A stretch of DNA of 64,000 bases from Polynucleobacter sp. HIN7 (GCF_030297595.1 NZ_AP028138.1:186001-250000), one strand, 5' to 3'. Shown: positions 39,432 to 49,994, counted from the first letter of the stretch. Notes: a model not told the origin generated them from the letters alone. Program-made: numbers and translations.

Positions 39432-39602
39432 ATGGAATATAAAACTTATATGTGCCTGATCTGCGGCTGGATCTACGATGAAGCCAAAGGTTGTCCGGAT
39501 GATGGCATTGCGCCTGGAACCTTGTGGAAAGATGTTCCCATGAACTGGTCGTGCCCCGAGTGTGGTGCGCGCAAAGATGATTTTGAGATGTGCGTCATCT
39601 AA
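39432..39602 (+). CDS. Rubredoxin (56 residues)
   Basis: A small electron carrier with one iron bound by four cysteines: C8-x2-C11 (CLICG) and C41-x2-C44 (CPECG), the standard rubredoxin spacing. Acidic surface residues and a core of aromatic residues are also typical. Partner proteins are unknown; in some Burkholderiales rubredoxin sits beside hemL, as here. The gene is only 57 codons and lies 17 bases before the hemL start used below. It overlaps the longer, less likely hemL start at 39562. Confidence 0.93.
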   Translation: MEYKTYMCLICGWIYDEAKGCPDDGIAPGTLWKDVPMNWSCPECGARKDDFEMCVI

Positions 39603-39618
39603 TGAATTAGACTTTTTA

Positions 39619-40920
39619 ATGAATGCCATGAGCCAAAACGATCAACTCTTCACACGCGCCCAGAAAACGATTCCAGGTGGCGTGAACTCTCCAGTGAGGG
39701 CATTTCGGCAAGTGGGGGGTACCCCGCGATTTATTAAGCGTGCAGAAGGCCCTTATTTTTGGGACGCCGACGATAAGCGCTATGTTGATCTCATCATGTC
39801 ATGGGGGCCCATGATTGTTGGGCATGCGAACCCAGAAGTAGTGGAAGCAGTGCAGCGTGCCGCAACTCAGAGTTTTAGCTATGGTGCCCCGACCGCAGGG
39901 GAGATTGATCTTGCTGAGCGTATTTGTGAGTTAATGCCAGCAATCGAGCAAATTCGTTTAGTGTCGAGCGGTACCGAAGCGACCATGAGTGCCTTGCGTT
40001 TAGCCCGCGGTTATACCAATCGTGATTTGATTATTAAGTTTGAGGGCTGTTACCACGGCCATGCGGATAGCCTGTTGGTCAAAGCCGGTTCTGGTTTGCT
40101 CACTTTTGCCGATTCCACAAAGAATGCACCTTCATCGGGTGGTGTGCCACAGGATTTAGTGAAGCATACCTTAGTGCTGCCCTATAACGACGTTGGTGCT
40201 CTAGAAGAGGCCTTCAAGCGCCATGGTGATCAGGTCGCTGCATTAATTTTGGAACCGATTGCTGGCAATATGAACTTAATTCGTGCGACTCCCGAGTTTG
40301 TTAAGGCGGTTCGTTCGCTCACCCAGCAGTATGGCGCCGTATTGATTTACGACGAGGTGATGACGGGATTTCGGGTAGCCTTGGGCGGCACCCAATCCTT
40401 GCATGGCATTCAGCCGGATTTAACTTGTCTGGGCAAAGTCATGGGTGGCGGTATGCCCATGGCAGCATTTGGAGGTAAGCGGGAGATTATGGCGAAGCTC
40501 GCTCCCTTAGGTAATGTTTATCAGGCAGGCACCTTATCTGGCAACCCTGTTGCGGTAGCTGCGGGAGCGAAGACCCTGGAGATCATCACGCGACCCGGGT
40601 TTTTTGAATGCTTGACCGAACAAACAAAAAAATTAATGGCGGGATTGCAGCAAGAAGCCAATCGAGCTAAGATTCCATTCTCGGTCGACAGTGTTGGTGG
40701 AATGTTTGGGTTCTATTTTTCACAGACGGTACCAGCTTCATACGAAGCAGTGACCAAAACCGATATTGAAGCCTTCAAACGCTTCTTTCATGCGATGTTG
40801 GACGAAGGTGTTTACCTTGCTCCATCCGCCTATGAGGCTGGATTTACATCGATTGCACACGATAACGCAGTGGTTGATGAGATTATTCGAGCAGCTCAGC
40901 AATCGTTTCAGAAGATTTAA
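39619..40920 (+). CDS. hemL: Glutamate-1-semialdehyde 2,1-aminomutase
   Basis: Makes 5-aminolevulinate in the C5 haem pathway, using PMP/PLP. It has [11 protein letters not shown], the cofactor region [11 protein letters not shown], and the PLP lysine in [11 protein letters not shown] (about residue 273). Start choice: ATG 39619 (433 residues) or ATG 39628, both near the E. coli length of 426. The frame is open to 39562 but that lies inside rubredoxin and is not preferred. It converges on apaH with a 5-base gap. Confidence 0.97.
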   Translation: MNAMSQNDQLFTRAQKTIPGGVNSPVRAFRQVGGTPRFIKRAEGPYFWDADDKRYVDLIMSWGPMIVGHANPEVVEAVQRAATQSFSYGAPTAGEIDLAERICELMPAIEQIRLVSSGTEATMSALRLARGYTNRDLIIKFEGCYHGHADSLLVKAGSGLLTFADSTKNAPSSGGVPQDLVKHTLVLPYNDVGALEEAFKRHGDQVAALILEPIAGNMNLIRATPEFVKAVRSLTQQYGAVLIYDEVMTGFRVALGGTQSLHGIQPDLTCLGKVMGGGMPMAAFGGKREIMAKLAPLGNVYQAGTLSGNPVAVAAGAKTLEIITRPGFFECLTEQTKKLMAGLQQEANRAKIPFSVDSVGGMFGFYFSQTVPASYEAVTKTDIEAFKRFFHAMLDEGVYLAPSAYEAGFTSIAHDNAVVDEIIRAAQQSFQKI

Positions 40921-40925
40921 TACGC

Positions 40926-41795
40926 TCACATCCGCAGCGGGTGATCATAGCCCGCCACACTGACTGTCTTAATCGTAAGCGATTTGGAATCCTCAGCTAA
41001 AGCCTTGGGGTTCATTCTTTCCAAGTGGTCAAGATCGATTGCAGTTAAAGTACCGCCCCATACGCAGCCAGTATCAATTCCGATCACCCCTTGGCGATTG
41101 AGTAAGCCAAGCGTTGACCAGTGACCAAAGACAATAGGGATCGATTTTGTTTTACGATCAGGCGCTTCAAACCATGGGATATATCCAGCTGGACCACTTT
41201 CTAATCCCTCTTTGCTTTTGAACTCCATTTCGCCCTGAGGAGTACAAAACCGAATCCGGGTTAGGGTATTGGTGATTAAACGTAAACGATCAAATCCAGA
41301 TAATTTTGGATCCCAGCGATTCGGGGTATTGCCATACATTTGGGATAAAAAATCTCGATAGTTTTTATGGCGTAGTGCAATCTCCACCTCATGAGCCAAA
41401 GATAAAGTTTTCTTAATGCTCCATTGGGGTAGCACGCCTGCATGCACCAGTAAGACTTTGCCATTACTCAGTACCATGGGTCGGCATCTCAACCAGTCGA
41501 TGAGCTCACGACGATCAGGTGCAGCCAAAATATCATCAATCGTATCAAGCGGTTTGGTGTTACGCAGTCCTGCATCACACGCTAATAAGTTCAGATCATG
41601 GTTACCCAAAATACATTCAGCTACCCCATCCTCTTGAAGTTGCTTGAGGCGCCGTAGGGTACCCAGCGAATCTGGGCCACGGTTGACGAGATCCCCCAGA
41701 AAAATGAATTTAGAGCCACGAGGGAGTTTCTTGATGAGTTGATTCAGGGGCTTTAAGCAACCCTGTACATCACCAATCGCAAAGACGCGCGTCAT
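40926..41795 (-). CDS. apaH: Diadenosine tetraphosphatase (symmetrical)
   Basis: Splits Ap4A into two ADP and removes NpnN caps from RNA. The 289-residue calcineurin-like phosphatase has the metal motifs GDVQGC, GDLVNRGP and GNHD near the N-terminus and FGHWSTLG near the C-terminus. Length is as in E. coli (280). It follows phrB by 3 bases, so the two are probably co-transcribed; both relate to stress. Confidence 0.95.
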   Translation of the reverse strand: MTRVFAIGDVQGCLKPLNQLIKKLPRGSKFIFLGDLVNRGPDSLGTLRRLKQLQEDGVAECILGNHDLNLLACDAGLRNTKPLDTIDDILAAPDRRELIDWLRCRPMVLSNGKVLLVHAGVLPQWSIKKTLSLAHEVEIALRHKNYRDFLSQMYGNTPNRWDPKLSGFDRLRLITNTLTRIRFCTPQGEMEFKSKEGLESGPAGYIPWFEAPDRKTKSIPIVFGHWSTLGLLNRQGVIGIDTGCVWGGTLTAIDLDHLERMNPKALAEDSKSLTIKTVSVAGYDHPLRM

Positions 41796-41798
41796 TAC

Positions 41799-43268
41799 TC
41801 AAGCCACTTTTTTCACAACGTTGTAGCGAATCAAGGTCGCCTTGCGGGCTTCATCATGATCGACGATGGGGCGAGGGTAGTCTTTACCCAATACGATGCC
41901 AGCAGCCTCGAGCTCAAGTTGCCCTGCAAGCCAGGGCGCATGAATTGATTTATTGGATAGCTTTTCAAGAGCAGGAATGTAGCGGCGGATAAATTTTCCT
42001 TCAGCATCAAAGCGCTCAGACTGGGTGATGGGGTTAAAGATCCGGAAGTAGGGCTGAGCATCACATCCAGAAGACGAGGCCCATTGCCAACCACCATTAT
42101 TAGAGGCAAACTCAAAATCGTTCAGATGCTCGGCAAAATACTGCTCACCCCAGCGCCAATCGATGCCGAGGTCTTTGCATAAGAAACTAGCCACGACCAT
42201 GCGCAAGCGATTATGCATATAGCCTGATTGATTGAGTTGATGCATGGCTGCGTCGACTAGTGGGTAACCAGTTTGGCCATCGCACCAGGCCTTAAATAAT
42301 TTTTGTGCTTTGGGACCTTGCTCCCAAACAATCTTGTCATAGTCGGGCTTAAATGATTCGCCATCGGCAAGGCGAGGGTGATTGGCCAAAACCATGAAAT
42401 AAAAGTCCCGCCATATGAGCTCACTCAGCCATGTGCTTGCACCAAGACTGCCTGCAAGCATTCGACGATGAGCCTCGCGAACCAAGCCTCGGATTGATAG
42501 AAGACCAAAGCGCAAGTATGTAGAGAGGTAGCTGACGCCTTTGGTTGCTGGGAAGTCTCGGCCAATGTTGTATTGATCAATTCGTTTTAGAAAGTCACTC
42601 AAAAAGAGCTCAGCACCCTTCTGACTTGGGGGTAGATACTTTTCTATGCCTGTCGGTCTAAATCCCATGGATTCCAGCGAAGGGATGCCGGTATCAATGC
42701 TCTTGGGAATGGGGGCATATCGACCCTGTAAGCCAGCATTAGGGAGATCGCAGACAAAGGGCTCAAGGTCTGAGGGGTTTAGTTTCTTAAGCCATGCATT
42801 CTTATACGGAGTAAAGACCGAGAATACGGTTTCAGAGTTAGTTAAGACTTCAGTCTTCTCAAAAATAACCTGATCTTTAAAATGCTGGAACGCAACGCCA
42901 TTCTTCGCAAGCGTTTGTGCGATGGCCTCATCGCGTGAAATTGCCGAGGGTTCATAGTCATGGTTGGTAAAGACTGCTTGTGCATCAAGTTGTTTAGCTA
43001 AGGCGGGGATGAGTTCTATTGGGTTACCATGACGGCAAATGATTCCGCTTTCTTGAGCTCTTAGCGTTTTATCTAGATCTTCAATCGTTTGCCAAATGAA
43101 ATCGACCCTGCGATCAAAGCCTTTGCCTTTGGAGAGTAGGGGGGTAAGGATCGAGGTGTCAAAGATAAAACAGACCCAGACCTGTTGATACTGTTTTAGG
43201 GCGTGATGAAGAGCCGCCTGATCATATAGGCGTAAATCACGTCGAAGCCATACCAATGCACTTGTCAT
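41799..43268 (-). CDS. phrB: Deoxyribodipyrimidine photolyase
   Basis: Repairs cyclobutane pyrimidine dimers using light, FAD and an antenna cofactor. The 489-residue protein begins VWLRRDLRLYDQAALHHAL. FAD-domain motifs include TSAxLRFG-like STYLRFGLLS, ELIWRDFYF, MHNRLRMVVASFL and NNGGWQWASSSGCDAQPYFR. The match is to class I CPD photolyase; a DASH or cryptochrome role is less likely. It fits a sunlit freshwater habitat, which is inference. Confidence 0.95.
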   Translation of the reverse strand: MTSALVWLRRDLRLYDQAALHHALKQYQQVWVCFIFDTSILTPLLSKGKGFDRRVDFIWQTIEDLDKTLRAQESGIICRHGNPIELIPALAKQLDAQAVFTNHDYEPSAISRDEAIAQTLAKNGVAFQHFKDQVIFEKTEVLTNSETVFSVFTPYKNAWLKKLNPSDLEPFVCDLPNAGLQGRYAPIPKSIDTGIPSLESMGFRPTGIEKYLPPSQKGAELFLSDFLKRIDQYNIGRDFPATKGVSYLSTYLRFGLLSIRGLVREAHRRMLAGSLGASTWLSELIWRDFYFMVLANHPRLADGESFKPDYDKIVWEQGPKAQKLFKAWCDGQTGYPLVDAAMHQLNQSGYMHNRLRMVVASFLCKDLGIDWRWGEQYFAEHLNDFEFASNNGGWQWASSSGCDAQPYFRIFNPITQSERFDAEGKFIRRYIPALEKLSNKSIHAPWLAGQLELEAAGIVLGKDYPRPIVDHDEARKATLIRYNVVKKVA

Positions 43269-43313
43269 AGGCTCTATCTTATTCGGGAATGCGATTTTGA
43301 TTATGATGCCCTC

Positions 43314-44141
43314 ATGGATAGCCTATTTTTTATTACTTCGAAGATTGTTCAATTCCTAATTGAGCCTTTAAACCTGATTTTCTTGGCTACCCTTCTGGCA
43401 TGGTTTTTTCTTACCATTCGCAAGCCCGTCTTCACCAATCGTCTTTTGGCATTTGCAGTCATTGGCTTCCTGGGCGTGGGGTATATGCCTATTCCTGAGT
43501 CTTTGATCCGCATTCTGGAAAATGCCGTTCCCAAACCATCGATTCAGAATCTCAATCCCGACCAATTTGCAGGGATCATTATTTTGGGTGGGGCTATCGA
43601 GGGCGAAGATGTTGCCGTTGATCGTGGTGAGATATCTCTTAAATCATCGGCCGAGCGTGTTACGAAGGGACTAGAGCTCATTCGAAAGTATCCTGATAAG
43701 CCATTTATCTTTAGCGGTTTTTCGGGGAGAGTAAATCCAAGAGGGATGTCAGAGGCCGATGCCTTTAAACAATTGATTCAAGAACAAGGGCTTGCCGATA
43801 GAACAAACACCACTGCCTTTTACGAGAATCAATCTCGCAATACTTATGAAAATGCGGTTTATTCCAAAAAGATTATCGATGCCATTTATCCACAATCCCC
43901 AGACCAACTGTTAAAACCATGGCTTTTGGTCACCTCCGCGAGTCATATGTATCGCTCTGTAAAAATCTTTGAAAAGCAAGACATTGCGGTGATTGCTGTA
44001 CCAGTGGATTACCAAACAGCGAATACCTTGCAATGGCGCGAATTTGATTTAACGGAGGGTGCATTTCTGTGGAATAAGCTACTGCATGAATATATTGGTA
44101 TTGCAGCATATCAATTGACTGGAAAAATATCACTTTTCTGA
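43314..44141 (+). CDS. YdcF/ElyC-family (DUF218) membrane protein
   Basis: A 275-residue protein with two N-terminal membrane segments (about 13-32 and 43-62) and a DUF218 domain. IIILGGAIEG, ENQSRNTYENAVYSKKI and LLVTSASHMYRSVKIF are the recognised conserved blocks. ElyC in E. coli affects undecaprenyl-phosphate availability in peptidoglycan and ECA synthesis; whether this paralogue does so is unknown. It is divergent from phrB. Confidence 0.88.
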   Translation: MDSLFFITSKIVQFLIEPLNLIFLATLLAWFFLTIRKPVFTNRLLAFAVIGFLGVGYMPIPESLIRILENAVPKPSIQNLNPDQFAGIIILGGAIEGEDVAVDRGEISLKSSAERVTKGLELIRKYPDKPFIFSGFSGRVNPRGMSEADAFKQLIQEQGLADRTNTTAFYENQSRNTYENAVYSKKIIDAIYPQSPDQLLKPWLLVTSASHMYRSVKIFEKQDIAVIAVPVDYQTANTLQWREFDLTEGAFLWNKLLHEYIGIAAYQLTGKISLF

Positions 44142-44167
44142 ATTCCTGAGGCTTGCTAGAATGAGTT

Positions 44168-44767
44168 GTGAGCCAAGCCAATGCCTTCCCCTCATTCAGT
44201 TCCTTTGCTAACCAGTTCTTGTTAGCCATGCCGGGTATGCTGGACGAAAATTTTTCAGGTTCCTTGGTGTATCTTTTAGAACATAGCGACAAAGGTGCTA
44301 TGGGACTGGTGGTTAATCGTCCGACCGATATTGTGCTCTCAACCCTGTTTGAGAAAATCGAGCTGAAGCTTGAAATCGCCCCATTACTTGACCAGCCAGT
44401 TTATTTTGGTGGCCCCGTTCAGGTTGAGCGAGGATTTGTGCTGCATCCGACTGATCTTGCGGAGAAGTACTCATCTTCATTAATCATTACAGATGGTCTC
44501 ACTATGACCACATCTAAAGATGTTCTTGAGGCGGTAGCGAATGGCTCTGGACCTGAGAAGTTTCTGATGACACTAGGATATGCGGGGTGGGGTGCAGGAC
44601 AGCTCGAAGAGGAGATTTCCCTCAATGGGTGGATCAATATCGCCATCCCAAATGATCAAATGCAAACGATTATTTTTGATACGCCATATACCGATCGTTA
44701 TCAAAAGGCAATGCAGGTTTTGGGCTTTGATCTAGCAAGCCTTTCTGGAGAAGCGGGGCATGCCTAA
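44168..44767 (+). CDS. YqgE/AlgH family protein
   Basis: A 199-residue protein of the DUF179 family. FLLAMPGMLDENFSGSLVYLLEH and GAMGLVVNRP at the N-terminus and LGYAGWGAGQLEEEI near the C-terminus are its standard blocks. The function is not settled. The start is GTG at 44168 and its stop overlaps the ruvX start by eight bases, the usual yqgE-ruvX pairing. Confidence 0.93.
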   Translation: MSQANAFPSFSSFANQFLLAMPGMLDENFSGSLVYLLEHSDKGAMGLVVNRPTDIVLSTLFEKIELKLEIAPLLDQPVYFGGPVQVERGFVLHPTDLAEKYSSSLIITDGLTMTTSKDVLEAVANGSGPEKFLMTLGYAGWGAGQLEEEISLNGWINIAIPNDQMQTIIFDTPYTDRYQKAMQVLGFDLASLSGEAGHA

Positions 44768-45173
44768 TGATGCTTCAAATCCAGTAACCATTGTTCTAGG
44801 TTTTGATTACGGCACTAAGCGGATTGGGGTGGCGGTTGGCAATTCGCTGACCGGAAGTGCTCAAGCTTTGGATGTACTCCAAAATATCAAGCCCAATCAA
44901 ACGTATCAAAAAATTCAAGAGCTAATTCATGAGTGGCAACCGAGTTGCCTAGTGGTAGGTTTACCATTGCATCCAGATGGTGCTGAACATGCAATAACCA
45001 AACGCTCGCGCTCGTTCGGTAAACAGCTTGCCAAGCAATCTGGTAAGCCCATCCATTATGTGGATGAGCGCTATTCCTCAGTGTTATTAGAACAAGACAC
45101 CCAGTATCAGGGGGCTCTAGATTCGCATGCGGCTGGATTGCTTATAGAGCAGTTCTTTCGCGAGCGCAGTTAA
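44760..45173 (+). CDS. ruvX: YqgF/RuvX pre-16S rRNA nuclease / Holliday resolvase family
   Basis: A 137-residue RNase H-fold protein; E. coli YqgF processes the 5' end of 16S rRNA, and the family has also been described as a putative Holliday junction resolvase. The motifs GFDYGTKRIGVAVGN, VVGLPLHPDG and DERYSS provide the acidic active-site residues. It overlaps yqgE by eight bases and converges on the TolC-like gene. In other Burkholderiales pyr genes often follow; they do not here. Confidence 0.93.
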   Translation: MPNDASNPVTIVLGFDYGTKRIGVAVGNSLTGSAQALDVLQNIKPNQTYQKIQELIHEWQPSCLVVGLPLHPDGAEHAITKRSRSFGKQLAKQSGKPIHYVDERYSSVLLEQDTQYQGALDSHAAGLLIEQFFRERS

Positions 45174-45187
45174 CTCCTGATTAATCA

Positions 45188-46783
45188 CTAGCGCAGTAAT
45201 GCATTAATTGCAATCAAATCCTCATCAGATAAATTAGCGGCCTGAGCTTTCAAGCGCAATGCGTTCATAATCGTGTCATAGCGGGCTTTGTAGAGTGAGG
45301 CGCGTGTGGTGAAGAGCGTATCTAAGGCAATTAAGACATCGATGTTAATGAGGGTGCCAACGTTGTAACCTAACTTACTGGATTCCACTGCGGTAGCCGA
45401 GGATTTCTCAGCCGCTTCTAATGCCTTGACTGTAGCTAAGCCACCATAGAATCCAGTAAAGGCTTGGCGGGTTGCCTGGGCAGCGGTACGTCGTAGATTG
45501 TCGTAATCTGCCTTCGACTTATCAAAAAGCGCTGCGTTTTGGCGGATGACGGACATATTAAATCCGCCCGACACGATAGGTAGTGTCATTTGTAACGCTA
45601 AAGTGTTGTTATAAATATTTTGTGTAGGGAGTGGGTTAAAGTTCAGAGCAGAACCATTCGATTGATTAAAACCCGCAGTCCCAACAAAGTTAACGCTTGG
45701 ATAGTTTGCAGCGAGAGAGCCTTTATATACACTCTCGGCTAATTGCACACTGAGTTGACCAGCCAGTACTCCATAGTTGGCGTTTTCGGATTGGGTAATC
45801 CAGTCCTCCAATGCTTGGCCTGGGGGTAGTTTGGGGCTGACACTTTCTGCAATTGGTACTCCTTTGATATCCTTATTGCGGGCCCTTGGATCAGCCACCA
45901 CCCCAGCAATCGAAACATCCTTTGCCATTGGTTTAATGTGCTTGACCGGGTGGCCAATCAGCTGTTCGAGAACTCCGCGTTTAACGACTAGGTCTGCATG
46001 TGCAGCAATCTCTTGAGCATTTGCGACATCAAAGCGTGCCTGGGCATCATTGGCATCGACGATCGTAGCCGAGCCAATCTCAAACTTGGCCTTTGCAGCC
46101 TGAAGTTGTTGACGGATTAACTCTTTTTTGCTCTTGAAAAGCTCAACATTGTCTTGAGCTGTTAATACATCAAAGTAGGCTTGCGATACTCGAATGACCA
46201 AATCTTGCTGAGCTTGATAAAACTGAAGATCAGAGATTTTGCTATTAAGCTCTCCTTGTTTAAATAGCTGCACCCCACTTAAGTTAAAGACCGGTTGGGT
46301 TAGCGTAAGGGTATAGCTGCGCTGATCATAAACTCGGTTATTGCCCTCTCCGTGCTGGAAAAACCGAGTAGCAGTTGGATTAGCTGAAACCTGTGGTAAC
46401 AATACGGATAACCCTTGCCAGTAGAGCTCTTTTCGGGCTGCTAAATTAAAGCGTGCACTATTAATCACTGGATCATTAAATGCAGCCTCTTGATACAGGG
46501 TAAGGAGATCCAAAGTACGGCCATCGAGCGCCTTACGGTTTTGGGGATCCGTTAGGTTCGATGAAATCGGTGGGATTGGGATCGCTGTTTGTGGTGGTGC
46601 TTCGAGCCTTAGAAGGTCTTGAGGACTTAAGGTTTTTGGTAATGCATTATTTGCCGGTGTTACGGTGACGGAGCCTTGATTAGAGGTTGGCTGCTGATTC
46701 GATTGTGAAAGTACCTGGCTAGATATTATCCATCCAGCCAGTCCAATGAGGGTAATTAATGGGAACCGTTTCATTGAATGCAT
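45188..46783 (-). CDS. TolC-family outer-membrane channel
   Basis: Outer-membrane exit duct for type I secretion or efflux. About 531 residues from the chosen ATG (46783), with a signal peptide (KRFPLITLIGLAGWIISSQVLSQ region), a Pro/Gln-rich stretch to about 60, and two TolC-like repeats of long helices with QAYFDVL and the C-terminal QAFTGFYGGL region. The frame is open to 46810 and ATG 46774 is also possible. Start is uncertain by 3 to 9 codons. No membrane-fusion or pump genes lie beside it. In Burkholderiales the TolC-like gene can stand alone. Confidence 0.9.
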   Translation of the reverse strand: MHSMKRFPLITLIGLAGWIISSQVLSQSNQQPTSNQGSVTVTPANNALPKTLSPQDLLRLEAPPQTAIPIPPISSNLTDPQNRKALDGRTLDLLTLYQEAAFNDPVINSARFNLAARKELYWQGLSVLLPQVSANPTATRFFQHGEGNNRVYDQRSYTLTLTQPVFNLSGVQLFKQGELNSKISDLQFYQAQQDLVIRVSQAYFDVLTAQDNVELFKSKKELIRQQLQAAKAKFEIGSATIVDANDAQARFDVANAQEIAAHADLVVKRGVLEQLIGHPVKHIKPMAKDVSIAGVVADPRARNKDIKGVPIAESVSPKLPPGQALEDWITQSENANYGVLAGQLSVQLAESVYKGSLAANYPSVNFVGTAGFNQSNGSALNFNPLPTQNIYNNTLALQMTLPIVSGGFNMSVIRQNAALFDKSKADYDNLRRTAAQATRQAFTGFYGGLATVKALEAAEKSSATAVESSKLGYNVGTLINIDVLIALDTLFTTRASLYKARYDTIMNALRLKAQAANLSDEDLIAINALLR

Positions 46784-46851
46784 GATCCGAAGTTTAAGCC
46801 CAAACGCCAAATTGATGAGTTTAGGGATTTAAGGCTTTAGTATTGTTACTT

Positions 46852-47697
46852 ATGGAACCATTACTTTTATTCAAAGCTCTCATTCTCGGGGTTGTTGAGG
46901 GCTTAACCGAGTTTTTACCTATTTCGAGTACTGGGCATTTAATCTTGGTGGGGGATCTCTTAAATTTTAATGATGAGCGTGGTAAGGCTTTTGAAATCAT
47001 TATTCAGTTCGGTGCCATTTTGGCGGTGTGCTGGGAGTACCGTGAGCGCTTATTCAAGGTGACCAATACCTTTTTTTCTAGTAAACAATCACAAAAGTTT
47101 GTTTTGCATGTGGTGATTGCCTGTATCCCGGCCATGGGGCTTGGTCTGATTTTTGGTAAGTTCATTAAGACTCATCTGTTTTCACCAGTCCCTGTGGCAA
47201 GCGCATTCATTGTGGGGGCCTTTGTGATCTTCTGGGCGGAGTATCGCCAAACCAAAGCATCGACCATGAAGAAAATCGATAGTATTGACCAGTTGACTGC
47301 ACTCGATGCTTTAAAAGTCGGATTAGCCCAATGCGCCGCTTTAATTCCAGGCACCTCCAGATCGGGAGCTACGATTATTGGTGGGATGCTATTTGGCTTG
47401 CCGCGAGCCGTTGCAACTGAATTCTCCTTCTTTTTAGCAATCCCGGTCATTGGTGGGGCAACTGCGTATGAGTTGCTCAAGATTGCAAACTCGCCCCAAG
47501 CATTTGGTTTTGCTGATTTTGCGCCTACCCTTTTAGTTGGTTTTGTCGCAGCCTTTATCTCAGCGTTCATTTGTGTGCGCTGGCTGATTCATTATGTTGC
47601 GCATCACAACTTTATCCCCTTTGCTTGGTATCGTATTATTTTTGGCGTTTTAGTTTTGGTGACCTCGTACACCGGTCTTGTCGCTTGGTCTAATTGA
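46852..47697 (+). CDS. uppP: Undecaprenyl-diphosphatase
   Basis: Recycles undecaprenyl pyrophosphate to the monophosphate lipid carrier for peptidoglycan and other polymers. The 281-residue polytopic protein has [17 protein letters not shown] near the N-terminus and [10 protein letters not shown], the two catalytic blocks of the BacA/UppP family. The ATG at 46852 is preferred over the upstream TTG at 46843. The gene is divergent from the TolC-like gene with about 68 bases between chosen starts. Confidence 0.95.
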   Translation: MEPLLLFKALILGVVEGLTEFLPISSTGHLILVGDLLNFNDERGKAFEIIIQFGAILAVCWEYRERLFKVTNTFFSSKQSQKFVLHVVIACIPAMGLGLIFGKFIKTHLFSPVPVASAFIVGAFVIFWAEYRQTKASTMKKIDSIDQLTALDALKVGLAQCAALIPGTSRSGATIIGGMLFGLPRAVATEFSFFLAIPVIGGATAYELLKIANSPQAFGFADFAPTLLVGFVAAFISAFICVRWLIHYVAHHNFIPFAWYRIIFGVLVLVTSYTGLVAWSN

Positions 47698-47715
47698 TAG
47701 TTGCAGAGTAAAAAT

Positions 47716-48198
47716 ATGAACCTTTCAATTGATGCTATACAGGCCAATATTCAGCTGGCCTTAGCACCTGTCTTTCTCCTAACAGCCGTCGCTACCTTAG
47801 TTGCTGCGATTACAGCGAGGCTGGCTCGTAATGTAGATCGGATGCGTTTTATCCAGAACCAGCTATATGGCGATCAGCAGCTTAGTCAAAAGCTGAAGAC
47901 GCATTATGAGAAAGAAATTGATGAGTTCAAGACCAGAGGAAGGTTATGTACTCTGGCTATTTTTTTTGATGTCTTGGCGGGTGTTTTAATTTCTCTGACT
48001 GTTCTTGAGTTATTTTTAGTGCAAACCGGTGCAGGAAAATTGGTCAACGTAGGTTATGTTTTGATCACATTTGTTGCAGGCTTAGTCTCATTTGTGGTTT
48101 CTCTAACGCTGATCTTGGTTGAGGTTGTATTTGCCTATCGCTCGACGAGTTGGGATATGCCTGCGCAAGAACTATCTCAAAAGCCTAAAAGGCCCTAG
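47716..48198 (+). CDS. DUF2721-family membrane protein
   Basis: A 160-residue protein with three hydrophobic segments. The first (about 12-35) ends with ARLARNVDRMRFIQ, the second is near residues 82-108, and the third is near 113-142. The pattern fits DUF2721, whose function is unknown. The ATG at 47716 is chosen; an in-frame TTG lies at 47701. It is 18 bases after uppP and 41 before the epimerase gene, so it may be in the same operon. Confidence 0.82.
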   Translation: MNLSIDAIQANIQLALAPVFLLTAVATLVAAITARLARNVDRMRFIQNQLYGDQQLSQKLKTHYEKEIDEFKTRGRLCTLAIFFDVLAGVLISLTVLELFLVQTGAGKLVNVGYVLITFVAGLVSFVVSLTLILVEVVFAYRSTSWDMPAQELSQKPKRP

Positions 48199-48239
48199 GA
48201 ATAAAATTCGCAGTAACCTAAAATTTCTGAAAGATATCT

Positions 48240-49187
48240 ATGTCAATCAATCAAAGCAAAATCCTCATCACTGGTGGCGCTGGCTTTTTGGGCTCTCACC
48301 TGACTGAGCGCTTACTACGTGAGGGTAATGATGTTTTGGTAGTGGATAACTTTTTTACTGGCAACAAACAGAACCTTGCGCACTTGATGGGTAACCCTAA
48401 TTTGGAGATTATGCGCCATGATGTGACCTTTCCTTTGTATGTCGAGGTCAATCAGATCTATAACTTGGCGTGTCCCGCCTCTCCAGTGCATTACCAATAC
48501 GATCCCGTGCAAACCACCAAAACTAGCGTACATGGCGCCATTAATATGCTGGGTTTGGCGAAGCGCACGAGGGCACGTATTTTGCAAGCCTCTACGAGTG
48601 AGGTCTATGGTGATCCAGAGCTGCATCCTCAACCTGAGGGCTATTGGGGTAGGGTGAATCCGATTGGCATTCGGTCCTGTTATGACGAGGGTAAGCGCTG
48701 TGCTGAAACCCTATTTTTTGACTACTTTCGCCAACACCAAACCGATATCAAAGTGGTCCGTATCTTCAACACCTATGGCCCAAGGATGCATCCCAATGAT
48801 GGCCGGGTCGTGAGTAACTTTATCGTACAGGCCTTGCAAGGTAAAGACATCACGATTTATGGAGACGGTTCTCAGACCCGAAGTTTTTGCTATGTCGATG
48901 ACCTAATCGACGCCATGGTCAGAATGATGAACTCAGAGAAGGGTTTTACTGGCCCCGTTAATATTGGCAACCCCGGAGAGTTCACCATGCTCGAGCTTGC
49001 CGAGATGGTTCTCAAGCTTTCTGGCAGTAAATCCAAGATTATTCATCAACCATTGCCATCGGATGATCCGAAGCAGCGTCAGCCCAATATTGATTTAGCT
49101 AAAGCCAAATTAGGGTGGGAGCCCAAGGTATCCCTTGAGGATGGCCTGAAAGAAACGATTGCTTATTTTCGAGTTCTATTGAAATAA
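48240..49187 (+). CDS. UDP-glucuronate decarboxylase (UDP-xylose synthase family)
   Basis: A 315-residue extended SDR. It has the NAD motif [18 protein letters not shown], and the catalytic Y-x3-K in SCYDEGK (about 147-151), with [18 protein letters not shown] downstream. These match the UXS branch that turns UDP-glucuronate into UDP-xylose; the [12 protein letters not shown] stretch is characteristic. The product probably feeds cell-surface polysaccharide. No glycosyltransferase cluster is adjacent, so the use of the sugar is not known. Confidence 0.92.
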   Translation: MSINQSKILITGGAGFLGSHLTERLLREGNDVLVVDNFFTGNKQNLAHLMGNPNLEIMRHDVTFPLYVEVNQIYNLACPASPVHYQYDPVQTTKTSVHGAINMLGLAKRTRARILQASTSEVYGDPELHPQPEGYWGRVNPIGIRSCYDEGKRCAETLFFDYFRQHQTDIKVVRIFNTYGPRMHPNDGRVVSNFIVQALQGKDITIYGDGSQTRSFCYVDDLIDAMVRMMNSEKGFTGPVNIGNPGEFTMLELAEMVLKLSGSKSKIIHQPLPSDDPKQRQPNIDLAKAKLGWEPKVSLEDGLKETIAYFRVLLK

Positions 49188-49193
49188 AAAGGC

Positions 49194-49994
49194 ATGGATA
49201 AATTCCTGCCATCAAATCATCCTCATAGAAAAATTCGCTCCTTTGTTCGTAGAGCAGGACGCACTACAAGTGCCCAAGAGCATGCGATCGCAACTTTAGG
49301 TGGTCAATTTTTACTACCGTTTCAAGATGCATTATTTGATTGGTCAGTATTTGGTCCGTCGTATCAGAATGCTCCGCGCATTGTCGAGATCGGCTTTGGC
49401 ATGGGTGAGTCCACCGCTCAGATTGCGCAAGCTCGTCCCAACGATGTATTTTTAGGTCTTGAAGTTCATGAGCCCGGGGTTGGCGCACTTCTTAAACGCA
49501 TTGGTGAGTTGGATCTTCACAATCTTCGCTTAATTTCCCATGATGCTGTTGAGATACTCGAGCGGATGATTGCACCCAATTCTTTGGATGGGGTTCACAT
49601 TTTCTTTCCAGATCCATGGCATAAAACGCGTCATCATAAACGTCGCTTAATTCAAAAAGAATTTGTAGAACTACTCGTTTCCCGATTGAAGCCTAATGGC
49701 TATCTTCACCTGGCAACGGATTGGCAGCATTACGCGGAGCAAATGCTCTTAGTTCTCAATCACCATCCTCTGTTACGAAATCAATCCACTCAAAAAGTTC
49801 GCTTAGGAGCCATTCTCGGCATCGATCAGGATCAAACTATTGGTGGTATTGATTGGACGGCGGAGCAGTTACAGGGGATGCATGAGGGTTTTGTCGATAA
49901 GCCTTCGTATCGCCCGCAGACCAAATTTGAGAATCGTGGTCTCAAATTAGGCCACGGGGTTTGGGATTTGCTCTATCGTAAGCGTGAGACTTAA
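49194..49994 (+). CDS. trmB: tRNA (guanine-N7)-methyltransferase
   Basis: Methylates G46 of tRNAs. The 266-residue protein has the AdoMet site [11 protein letters not shown] and the diagnostic catalytic motif [16 protein letters not shown]. An N-terminal extension of about 25 basic residues is present, as in many proteobacterial TrmB. It follows the epimerase gene by 6 bases. Its TAA stop interlocks with the TAA of gabD over four bases. Confidence 0.96.
   Translation: MDKFLPSNHPHRKIRSFVRRAGRTTSAQEHAIATLGGQFLLPFQDALFDWSVFGPSYQNAPRIVEIGFGMGESTAQIAQARPNDVFLGLEVHEPGVGALLKRIGELDLHNLRLISHDAVEILERMIAPNSLDGVHIFFPDPWHKTRHHKRRLIQKEFVELLVSRLKPNGYLHLATDWQHYAEQMLLVLNHHPLLRNQSTQKVRLGAILGIDQDQTIGGIDWTAEQLQGMHEGFVDKPSYRPQTKFENRGLKLGHGVWDLLYRKRET

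Noticed and set aside
39562..39618. Long start for hemL
   Set aside because: It lies inside the rubredoxin gene and adds residues not found in the HemL family.
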